Positions 1 to 7,653 of a stretch of 12,540 nt of DNA are shown in pieces. The position numbers and the translations under genes were made by a program. The DNA is taken from NCBI RefSeq assembly GCF_001949145.1, contig NW_019091426.1:1135488-1148027 (forward strand), given 5' to 3'. The notes below the pieces were generated by a model. It made no database searches. It was not told the DNA's origin and saw nothing but the letters and a program-made list of their open reading frames with translations. Within the stretch, counting starts at the first letter, position 1, and every line of letters begins with the position of its first letter. This stretch comes from Acanthaster planci (Eukaryota; Echinodermata; Asteroidea; Valvatida; Acanthasteridae).

Positions 1-2098
1 GTGGCCAAATAGAACATAGGCTCTTCAATCCAGTATGTAGAGTTTGTAGACACCATAGATGCCATACACTTAAGTGGTTCTCTGAAGATCAGCCTCATTG
101 TAGCTCTTCCTCTGACTGGACGGTGCTCGTCTACCTTTCACGACTTCACAGTTTCTCGTTTCCCCTCGGTTTTGTAGCACCACACAAATAGGGCATTTAT
201 CTCCAACTCAAACTATTTGACATTATGAATGTATTTCCAAACATGCGTCCGTGTGAACCTGTGGCAGATTGATCGCAACCAGTGATGAAGTATGACGGAT
301 AACCCTTTAGCTTTAGAAGCTACTACATGTATATGTGACATAGTTAGTTTTTTTAGATCAGAATCCAAATATACAGTGCACTAGCCTCTCTTGAAAATGT
401 CTGACGCAAGACGCTGATTAATAACTGGTCATTTGGTTCGAGCAAATAGCCTATTTTGCTTAGAGTAAACACACTTTCCATGTCAATTCCTCTCAAAATA
501 GATGCATTAGGCTCCCCTCCTCAAAAGCACTTTTAACTGTGTCGTGCCTTGAATCAATCTCGGACTGCATTACTGAGCCAACTCTTGTATGCAGTGGTAC
601 TTAAGACCATTTGTACAAATAAAGCTGACGATAGGCAAATTGGAGCCCCCCTTTACAGAGGATATCTTACCCTAGAGTCGTCATAATCTCAGCACAAAAT
701 GGACCACAACTGTTTCCTGTTCTCGGCACATTTTCCTTGAAACAGCTGATTACCATCTGCAGTCAACTCTTGTCACAACAGGGTTAAAGGAAGCAGATGG
801 CTTCAGTACCCTCTGAGGCAAAATTTATGTTCCAGGCAAGTTATTTCTATCGGTCCTGTGCCTAGTACGTGCGAGTGTGGATGCAGTGGTCCCTGGTTCA
901 AATCCATTCATACTTGCAGGTACATTTTGGTTTTTCCGTGTGGTTTAATTTTGTGTGTGTCTAATCAAGGTTTATAGTACCTCGAGTATTCTTTTTCCAA
1001 TTACATATTAGAAGAGTTTGTCGTGGGAAAAAATTTAATTATGATACTGTTCCTTTGCCACTTCTGATTTATTGATGTAAATAGTTTCATCCACCTGCTC
1101 TAGAAAATGTTGCCTGCGGTCCTGTCTAACTATTAATGATTATACAGATGGTAATTCAATTGCTGTCCATTAGCATTTGGCAGGGCTGGAAGCAAATCAA
1201 CCACATCACAAGAGGCCGAATTTGTTTTTCTCCCTATTTGCGCAGCTTTGACCTTTATTATAAATGGCCGCTTCTAATGGCTTTGTACTTACCGATATAA
1301 CATCACAGATAACTATGTCATTGGTTAACCAACATAATTGAAATAGTATGTAAGCTTGCCCAAACCCCATGTTCTATCTAATGTTCCACAAGTGGTATTC
1401 AACAGTTAGTGTTTGAAAGTTTGACGATTTTGTCTTATTGTGATGATTACGTGTAATAGGTACACACCAACACTTTCACAATTGAACTTTTAATTAGGAT
1501 AGAATTGTTACGTACAATACTTAATTTACCTCATAATTTACACTGTTCTCCACGGATCAAAGTGCGTTACAGATTCACAACAGTAGAACTTCCTGTGGTA
1601 TCACAAAGTCATGTTAGTGCTTACCTTTGCATGAAAATATCAACCAGCTGCTACAAGGCTTACACAAGCTACTCACGCACTCATACACAATTCTCTTACC
1701 AGCCGACAAAGTAAAGTACTCGGGTTAGTTTAGCTCCACTGAGATGACAATGTAAATAAAACTCAATAGTGAGTCAAATGTATTAATTACTGAAGCCTTG
1801 TGAGGATTTCAAGTGTGAAATGTGGTTAATTTTCATCCTGCGTCACCACCTCAAGATTTTGTGTAGTATGGAAAGGCCTTTTGTGTTAATCAGTTAAAAC
1901 TGGGGGCAAAAGTAAAATTCACGGGGCTGTCTTGTGGACATGGTGAGCATACACTCTCATATACTCACTACTTCTTACTTGAACAACCAGTGATTGGTAG
2001 GATCTGGTCATCCACCAGCTGTCGTGGACAAGCTCACAAAATATAGGAAATGATTCAGAAATTAAGAGTTGGCAATTGACACCCAATAAATGTGGTAT
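1..2098. other. Gene-free 3' flank of receptor copy 1
   Basis: I see no supported gene in this A+T-rich stretch. The only open frames are short and have no recognisable motif. One is a plus-strand frame at 1505-1714. Another is a minus-strand frame at 70-207 that lacks a Met but contains a CPIC motif and a basic, Ser-rich tail; it is discussed under findings. A tRNA-like promoter scrap lies near 863-905. No AATAAA in minus orientation is found in the several hundred bases after the receptor pseudogene stop codon. Confidence 0.6.
855..930 (+). repeat. Possible tRNA-derived SINE fragment
   Basis: Positions 895-905 read GGTTCAAATCC, which matches the RNA polymerase III B-box consensus GGTTCRANNCC exactly. 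It is preceded by CAGTGGTCCCT, a string often seen just before the B box in tRNA-derived SINEs. A weak A-box-like string (TAGTACGTGCGAG) lies at 863-875, at a plausible distance. The T stem pairs for only about three of five bases and no full cloverleaf can be drawn, so this is not a working tRNA gene. It may be an old SINE head or a chance match. Confidence 0.35.
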
Positions 2099-3014
2099 CT
2101 AGGCTTGGAAAGCCACAGGTGCCACTGACCTTTTGCAGCAGGGAAATCTTACTTTGATGAGTTTCTGGACTCTCTCACGGTATGAGCGACTAAAAAGATA
2201 GCAGATGAACACATTGCAGGGACTGTTGGATACGAGCCAGGAAACAACAAACTGAAGCCACTCAGCAACTTCAACATTCATATAGAATTCAATGACTCTG
2301 ATGATCAGCAATGGTTTGAAACAGACTGCAAATGTCAGAGTCACAATGATGAACGTCTTCACGGCTTTGTTGTCTTGAATGTTGCTTTTGTCATTTGGAT
2401 CACAGTTGATTCGTTTCTGATGCGGCAGTATATGCACATTCTGATGAAAACTGAAAACCACGTCAAACAACAGAAGTACAAAAATGTCGAACTCTGCCGA
2501 AGTGTTAGCTTGAAAGTGTATTGTTGGACCTTCGAAATACTTGACAGACACTCTAAATAGGTTCAGTATTGCGATGTGTATACATGCTGCTACAACTGAT
2601 GCCAGAATGATGCAGGCGGTAACACGACGTCGGGAACATCAGACTGGAAACCTGTAGGGTTGAGTGACAGTAATGTACCGTTCAACATTTAAACCAATCA
2701 GTGAAAACACCATGAGAAACAAAGCTGCTGTTGTCAGAATGGTTAGTATGAGGCACCCGACATCTCCAAAGGGCCAGCGGTTTAAGCTGAAGCGATGACA
2801 TGGAAAACCGTCAGAAAACCCACCATGAGGTCGGACACTGCCAGGGATGTCATCAAGGTCTTGGTGCTGTCTGCCAGGTCAGACATGTGACGTGTAACAG
2901 CAATGGAAAGAATGTTTCCAGCTATGAACCGCAATCAATAAGGCTGCCAAAACCGGTGCGGAAATCAATCCGAATTTGGGATGTTTCCAATGAATCTGTC
3001 AGTGAGTTATTCAT
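2099..3014 (-). pseudogene. Class A GPCR pseudogene (array copy 1)
   Basis: This is a degenerate copy of the two intact receptor genes in the same orientation. It starts at the conserved ATG (3014) with a very similar N-terminus and ends at a TAG at 2099-2101. Compared with the intact copies it has: a 1-bp deletion in TM1 near 2935; a 1-bp deletion before TM3 near 2783; a Trp codon changed to TGA at 2639-2641, after the E-R-Y motif; a 1-bp insertion (about 2438-2455) plus a 22-bp deletion (about 2422) that together remove seven residues from TM5/ICL3, including P5.50 and Y5.58; and an in-frame codon loss in TM7 near 2232. These sum to 26 bp, exactly the shortfall from 942 to 916 bp. Y7.53 is also changed to Cys. 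The longest surviving frame (2099-2551) covers only ECL2 to the tail and cannot make a receptor. The call of pseudogene is firm. Confidence 0.95.
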
Positions 3015-3790
3015 CGTTTCCTACAGTTCAAAATGAGCAAAAAGAAACTTCTTGCAGATCTGTGCAGCTTGCTCGATTCAGACCAGCAAGTTCTGAAGAA
3101 GATATCAGATTATTGAGCGTAGCGTAGGTGGTGTCATCCCGCACTTACCAGTAGCTGTGCTGTCTTTAATGCAATTGCTCTTTGTGGAGTTACAGATGCC
3201 TGCTGACAGAAGACTGACAAAAGCGCCAAGATCAACAAGATTTGTGTTGACTGCTGAAGTAAAGTATACATTAGTCAAGATGCTGTTCCATTTAACAACA
3301 TTATGAGGACGGACCTCAAACAATCTCTGTCGTTAATATGAGGACAAAGAAGTGCTGTGGACCTTCTAGTTCCTACAACTCATTCTAAATTTTCTGAAAA
3401 TCTTTCCACAACACTGTACCAGCAAGGAGTAGACAGCAAGCTTTATGTACATTGCACACCGATGCTCATATTCAGGCCCTTTTACCCAGTGACCGATCTA
3501 ATTGAAGTGATCCTTGTGTCAAATCGCAAACAGACAGATGATTTCAGTGTTGATGGCAGTTTTGATGGGTCCATTAATTTCAGTTGGTGTAAAGGTTGAT
3601 CATGAGATTAAATGGAAAGAAAAGGAATTGTCATCAGTGACTGATGGGCTAGTTTGTGACTTGGTAATATTTTACACACACTGTGTACATTAACTATAAT
3701 GCAATTTTAATTGCTTCCATGATGTCTGTCACTTTGATGCAAAGGGATTGATCACAGGAATCATTAAACTGGAACTCTGCCCCTGTGGAT
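3015..3790 (-). repeat. Duplicated 5' flank of receptor copy 1
   Basis: Patchy but collinear homology to the region upstream of copy 2 (7532-8240) runs through this block. A clear anchor is CAGTGACTGATGGGCTA at 3635-3651, matched at 16 of 17 bases by 8119-8135. These lie 621 and 588 bp upstream of their respective ATG codons. Another anchor is the CCACAACACTGTACCAGCAAGG-like string near 3406-3427, matched near 7883. The tandem duplication unit therefore included the leader and probable promoter as well as the coding region. Short plus-strand open frames here (for example 3357-3599) show no coding motif and are not conserved between the copies. Confidence 0.75.
3021..3148 (-). promoter_or_regulatory. 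Candidate 5'-leader intron, copy 1
   Basis: On the minus strand a consensus donor, CTG|GTAAGT, has its GT at 3148-3147. A pyrimidine-rich tract ends in TGTAG|G with its AG at 3022-3021, six bases before the conserved ATG. This gives a 128-nt intron. Equivalent donor and acceptor positions exist upstream of copies 2 and 3, in an otherwise diverged flank. The prediction rests on site match and conservation only. Confidence 0.4.
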
Positions 3791-4755
3791 TATTACACAC
3801 TATCGATATGAGCAACATAAAGACTTTTTAAAATTTGTTTTTCTTCATCGATGCGTCATTTTGTTTAAGACTTAAATGCTGTCCTTAGAATATGTGTAGC
3901 TACAGCCCATTATGGGGAAATTTAGTAGCATCGGCCTAGAAAATTCAAAGACATAACTTGGCCGCATTGTTAAGGTTCCAGTTACTAAACTCTGCTCTAT
4001 TAGATGTGGTTTACAGTTGTTATCCTGAGGCCTGCCTTACCGTCAGAAAACAAAAAGCATCAAAGAGATCAAATATTTGGGTATTTTGTCAAAGTCAGGT
4101 CAGTCAGATAGTGAAGTTTTTGTTGTGTGAACTCATTCTTAATGTGGAAGGTACTGTTCAGAATAGTGAAGGATTTGGCAAAAGTACATTGTAGTGTGCC
4201 TGTGTTGCATGTCCTTGATTAACAGTAAACTTGGCAGACCTGCACTTAATGAAGGTAGCCCTAGCAGACCTAACCTTTCCTATATTGGCAGAAAATTTCG
4301 GCTTTTCCCGTCGTTTTTCTGCTTTTATACAAAACAAAATCCTGCTGGTGGTCAGCATTTTTCCCCCAAAGCGATTGACGAAAGATAGTGTTAGCGGTGG
4401 CGTGGAAGCATTACGATATGCATGTGCAGCTGAAGCATGCAAGGTTCAACTGGTGATACGCTGCGCCTAATTTTCGGAAAGGGGCAAACTACCAACTTGT
4501 TTTCCATATAAATCTAATTAAAAACCCAGCGCAAATTAGAAACTGGAGCAAAGCAAAATCTTTGCCTTCCAACACTAGTCACACTTGAACAGTACCATGC
4601 CAGTGCAGTCACGTCAACTTGCGCCAATGTGTTGCTCCCAGTAGTGTGCACGAGTTTTAAAAAAATTTTGTTTAATGTGTCGTTACAAACAATTCAAGCA
4701 TGCTTTTGTCACTTTTAAGGTCAATTTTGATAGAGTTCTTTTTGACTACAAATTT
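3791..4755. other. Intergenic, no supported gene
   Basis: Both strands are open for 60-95 codons around 4158-4470, but these frames overlap each other, carry no recognisable motif and are not repeated beside the other receptor copies. I treat them as chance. The only structure noted is the 17-bp string at 4497-4513 that recurs inside the palindrome downstream. Confidence 0.55.
4497..4513 (+). repeat. 17-bp direct repeat, first copy
   Basis: The string TTGTTTTCCATATAAAT occurs here and again, without mismatch, at 4836-4852. The flanking bases differ immediately on both sides, so the shared unit is exactly 17 bp. Confidence 0.8.
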
Positions 4756-4900
4756 GTAAATAAGTTTTGGATTTTTGCCCTGTCCGACGTGTATTTTAAC
4801 ACTGTATACTCAGTGTATGCCCCGGAACACTGAGTTTGTTTTCCATATAAATAGTGTTAAAATACACATCAGACAGGGCAAAAATCCAAAATTAATTTAC
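4756..4900. mobile_element. MITE-like 145-bp palindrome
   Basis: The arms 4756-4803 and 4853-4900 are 48 bp each and are inverted repeats matching at 44 of 48 positions. They begin GTAAAT and contain TTTTGGATTTTTGCCCTGTC. Inside them is a second perfect 9-bp inverted repeat (4808-4816 and 4827-4835) around a 10-nt loop, so one strand can fold into a long hairpin. Two of the four arm mismatches turn CG in the left arm into CA in the right arm, as expected of methyl-CpG decay. There is no coding capacity. Size and structure fit a non-autonomous foldback or MITE element. I see no clear target-site duplication, so the superfamily is unassigned and the true ends could lie slightly inside the arms. 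Confidence 0.75.
4836..4852 (+). repeat. 17-bp direct repeat, second copy
   Basis: This is identical to 4497-4513. It exactly fills the gap between the end of the inner stem (4835) and the start of the right arm (4853) of the palindrome, where the mirror position on the left has only four bases (4804-4807). It therefore looks like an insertion into an originally more symmetric hairpin. Confidence 0.8.
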
Positions 4901-5250
4901 ATCTCCCCCGCGCTAATCCATCCTTGATACATACTTGTAGTTAATTACTCCATTTAAAAAACAGCACAAAAATGGCAAAATAATTCAAGAACTTGTGAAA
5001 GTTTATTTTCATATTGTCACTGGTTCTTGCACTGTTTACACTTACACTATTACATGTGTTGTGGAACCTTTTTATGTCCTAGCGAAGCAAGACTTTTGTG
5101 GCAGCGATGTCACCAACGATGCATACTGTGATTGCTTTCATTGAAAATCACAATACAAAATGCCAAAGCAATGGAAAAGAAACAGTGCCAACGACAGTGG
5201 TATATATACTAAGATATCAGGAGGAATGGCCTTGTATTGGACCATCATGA
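4901..5250. other. Intergenic, no supported gene
   Basis: This is A+T-rich sequence between the palindrome and the zinc-finger fragment. I see no open frame of note, no RNA gene and no repeat. Confidence 0.5.
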
Positions 5251-5487
5251 TTAGGGGAGAGCTACGCTGATTACAGCATTTGTTCTGTGGACTTTATGAT
5301 TAGCCCCGGTGGATTTGGGGACTGTGCAAAGCATGTCAGCTCACAGAAACATTTTAAGTGTGCCAGGTCGGTGCATAATGGACCAAAATTAACAGTATTT
5401 AGGGAATTTTTGCAGAAATTAGATGTGATAAATGCATGCAACAGAATTCTCAGAGGAACACAATCTATCGCAGTAGTGTCAAAGTAG
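5251..5487 (+). pseudogene. Transposon-type zinc-finger fragment (hAT/BED-like)
   Basis: The frame opens after a TGA at 5248-5250 and closes at TAG 5485-5487 (78 codons). It contains C (5281), V-D-F, G-G (5308-5313), D-C (5320-5325), then K-H-V-S-S-Q-K-H (5329-5352). From memory, this spacing resembles the zinc-finger module C-x2-C-x2-D-F-(4)-G-G-x2-D-(2)-K-H-V-x-S-x-K-H near the N-terminus of many hAT-like transposase-derived animal proteins. In such proteins a low-complexity linker follows, and here a short basic linker does follow. The first Cys of the C-x2-C pair appears to be Tyr (TAC, 5272-5274) or shifted by one position, which would disable zinc binding. No transposase core follows within 1 kb. 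It is probably a dead fragment; it could also be an isolated exon of a domesticated gene. The family assignment is inference from motif spacing. Confidence 0.45.
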
Positions 5488-6589
5488 TTATGCGTTACTT
5501 CAGTATTTATGCAAATTGACAGTTTGCACATGACTGACAAGGGACTGATTAAGAATATTAGAATTCAAATGTAGGGAGGTCTACCTTGGAGATATGACGG
5601 AAAGAGATCCATATACACACAACACTCGATGCCCCTGTACACAAATCTATGAGACTTGTCGGGAAAAAAAAGTGTTTTCTAAGTTAATGCTTCAGAATTT
5701 TTCTTGTTAAATTTCATTTTTTTGGACATGTTATCACTTTCTGAGGGTTGTTGTAACATTTTAAGGGAATATTGGTGTCGTCTGTTTAGGGAACTCTTAC
5801 CGATATTACAGTAATCTAGTCGTTCTGGCAATGAGCCTGTCATCAGTTTATTACTCCCAGTCTACATGTGGGCTAATATCAAAATTAATAAGGGAACAAG
5901 TACAATAGCTTGTCTCAAACATTTGTTAAAGACCGGATCGGGGGAAAGTGCTCAGCTTTCACAGGAGTCGAAATTCCAAGTGAGTTCTAAATTCCAAATC
6001 AGGAGCTTTATCGAGGCAGTTTTAATTGCTCTATTAATCTCTGCTCTTTCCGAGTGTGGATTAATTTCTGTCAGTCGGTTATTTACAGAATATGACAGTT
6101 TTTGTTCTACAGTAATTTTCTCTTGGCATTAATCCCGTTGGTGGTGTCAAGATATGGCCTTTGGGGTCATTTAACGAGGGGATATTTTTCAATTAACAGC
6201 TGAAGCTAACAGTAGGCTACATGTATATTCAGGTGTGTGTCATGGTACAATTGCACTTTCCTTTTCAAACATGGCGGTAAAACATAAAGACTGGAGTTCA
6301 TTCCCACCTTTCTAAGAATAATTCTACTTGATGACAACACCAAACTACGGTAAAAGTCATTTCAAAGAAATATAGACACTTACAGTTACATGCTCATCTG
6401 CACGTATGTAAATGAAGTAATGAGCTTCCCGACAGGTCACAGAGTCACTGGTTTGCGTTAAAAATGTGTTTGCTGTGTCCACAGTCCAGATAAGAACAAG
6501 TGTTTTTCCGAAAGAGAAGAAGACGCAGTTAACTATGCTACAGTTAGTGTTGTTTCACTTTGTCGGTTTGGTGCATCAGAGTTTGGCAT
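5488..6589. other. Gene-free 3' flank of receptor copy 2
   Basis: No supported gene. A plus-strand frame at 5866-6132 is open for 88 codons but has no motif and a composition expected of chance. There is no TTTATT (minus-strand AATAAA) in the few hundred bases after the receptor stop codon at 6590, so the polyadenylation site of copy 2 is not identifiable here. Confidence 0.55.
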
Positions 6590-7531
6590 CTAGGCTTGGA
6601 TGTCAACAGGTGCCACTGACCTTTTACAGCAGTGGAATCTTTCTGCGAGGAGTTTCTTGGCTCTCTGACGGTACGAGCGATTGAACAGACAGTAGATGAA
6701 CACATTGCAGGCGCTGTTGGATATAATGAGCCAGGAAAACACAAACTGAAGCCACTCGGCAACCTCCTCTTTTGTGTAACCCTCAATGACTCTGGTAATA
6801 AGGAATGGCGTGAAACAGACTGCAAATGTCAGAGTCACAATGATGAACGTCTTCACGGCTTTGTTGTCTTGAATGTTGTTCTGGTCATTTGGATCACAGT
6901 TGATTCGCTTCTGATGTTTGCGGCTGATTTGAATGATTCGGTAGTATATGCACATCATTATAAATACTGGAATCACATCAGAGAACAGAAGCAAAAGGAT
7001 ATTTAACTCTGTAGAGACATTATCGTAAAAGCACAGAGCTGCACCTTGAAAATACTTGACAGGTACTCGGAATAAACATGTTATTGCAATTTGTAAACAT
7101 GCAGCTCCAGTTAATGCAAGAATGATGCAGGTAATAACACGACGTCTGGAGCACCAGATTGGAAACTTGTAGGGCAGAGTGACGGCAATGTAACGCTCAA
7201 CATTTAAACCAATCAGTGAAAATTCGGAGAGCAATGCAGAAGTCATCGGCAGAATTGCTAGCACTTGGCATCCAACATCTCCAAAGGGCCAGCGGTCCAA
7301 AGCTGAAGCAGTGATATGGAAAACCATCAGAAAACCCACCATGAGGTCGGACACTGCCAAGGATGTCATCAAGGTCTTGGTGCTGTCTGCCAGGTCGGAC
7401 ATGCGACGTGTAACAGCAATGGAAAGAATGTTTCCAGCTATGATCAGCAATCCAATGAGGCTGCCAAAAGCAGTGCGGAAAACGACCCAAGTGGGAGACG
7501 TGTCCAGTGAATCTTTCACTGAAGTATTCAT
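6590..7531 (-). CDS. Class A (rhodopsin-like) GPCR, orphan, array copy 2
   Basis: A 313-residue plasma-membrane receptor with seven hydrophobic segments at roughly 21-42, 52-74, 85-110, 131-155, 177-202, 224-249 and 257-281. Landmarks: N-T-S glycosylation site at residue 2, N34 (1.50), D62 (2.50), C88 (3.25) with C167 in ECL2, E112-R113-Y114, N171-V-S sequon, P188 (5.50), Y196 (5.58), P242 (6.50), N276 and Y280 (7.49, 7.53), and a palmitoylation-type C301-C302. Oddities: Trp 4.50 is missing, 6.48 is Phe240, 7.50 is Val277, and 3.32 is Pro95, which argues against an amine ligand. I start at 7531 because copies 1 and 3 align from this Met; the frame extends upstream to another ATG at 7606, but neither other copy has it. 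Ligand and G protein are unknown; a chemosensory role is a guess from the array context. Confidence 0.95.
   Translation of the reverse strand: MNTSVKDSLDTSPTWVVFRTAFGSLIGLLIIAGNILSIAVTRRMSDLADSTKTLMTSLAVSDLMVGFLMVFHITASALDRWPFGDVGCQVLAILPMTSALLSEFSLIGLNVERYIAVTLPYKFPIWCSRRRVITCIILALTGAACLQIAITCLFRVPVKYFQGAALCFYDNVSTELNILLLLFSDVIPVFIMMCIYYRIIQISRKHQKRINCDPNDQNNIQDNKAVKTFIIVTLTFAVCFTPFLITRVIEGYTKEEVAEWLQFVFSWLIISNSACNVFIYCLFNRSYRQRAKKLLAERFHCCKRSVAPVDIQA
6653..7074 (-). repeat. Near-identical tract shared with copy 3
   Basis: These 422 bp, residues about 153-293 (end of TM4 to helix 8), match 11485-11906 with only three substitutions (6908, 6973, 7068) and no gaps. Sequence outside the tract in the same genes diverges sharply. 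It is read as a gene-conversion or recent exchange tract. Confidence 0.9.
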
Positions 7532-7537
7532 ATTTTT

Positions 7538-7631
7538 CTTCCGCTCAAAATGAGCGAAACAGAACTTCTTGCAGATACTGCTTGCTTGCTTGAGACAGTT
7601 GGGCAATTAGGTGGTGTTTTCCCACACTCAC
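7538..7631 (-). promoter_or_regulatory. Candidate 5'-leader intron, copy 2
   Basis: The minus-strand donor TTG|GTGAGT starts at 7631, at the position equivalent to the donors of copies 1 and 3. The candidate acceptor AG is at 7539-7538, six bases before the ATG, after a TTCTGTTTCGCTCATTTT tract. The intron would be 94 nt. The acceptor is purine-flanked and weak. The upstream ATG at 7606 would fall inside this intron. The site is mutually exclusive with use of the TATA-like box at 7646-7653, which would place the transcript start downstream of the donor. Confidence 0.35.
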
Positions 7632-7645
7632 CAATATCTTTCAGT

Positions 7646-7653
7646 CTTTTATA
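7646..7653 (-). promoter_or_regulatory. TATA-like box upstream of copy 2
   Basis: The minus strand reads TATAAAAG, a full TATA-box match, 115-122 bp upstream of the ATG. If functional, it would place the start of transcription near 7623. The equivalent site is CATTAAAG-like in copy 1 and has no TATA in copy 3, so conservation does not support it strongly. Confidence 0.3.

Noticed and set aside
863-905. Functional tRNA gene
   Set aside because: The B box matches, but the T stem has mismatches, the A box is weak, and no acceptor or anticodon stem can be drawn.
2375-3036. Plus-strand frames at 2375-2560 and 2800-3036
   Set aside because: They are antisense shadows of the receptor pseudogene, with no independent motif.
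4158-4470. Overlapping open frames on both strands (94, 64 and 79 codons)
   Set aside because: Several frames are open at once, none has a recognisable domain, and there is no equivalent beside the other receptor copies. This fits a stretch that is poor in stop codons by chance.
5866-6132. 88-codon plus-strand frame with a hydrophobic middle
   Set aside because: There is no domain match I can name and no neighbouring exon signals. Length is within what chance produces in a window of this size.
6632-7006. 124-codon plus-strand open frame opposite receptor copy 2
   Set aside because: It lies wholly antisense to the conserved receptor exon, and an equivalent frame is not maintained as a full-length frame opposite the other copies. 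It is a shadow of the real coding strand.
6590-7531. Assignment as a biogenic amine (adrenergic, octopamine, trace amine) receptor
   Set aside because: The Asp at 3.32 needed for amine binding is Pro95 in both intact copies, and the W4.50, W6.48 and NPxxY motifs are altered.
7532-7606. N-terminal extension of copy 2 starting at an ATG at 7606 (25 extra residues)
   Set aside because: Neither copy 1 nor copy 3 has an equivalent upstream Met, the extension is not hydrophobic like a signal peptide, and it overlaps the candidate leader intron. The conserved Met at 7531 gives the same 313-residue length as copy 3.
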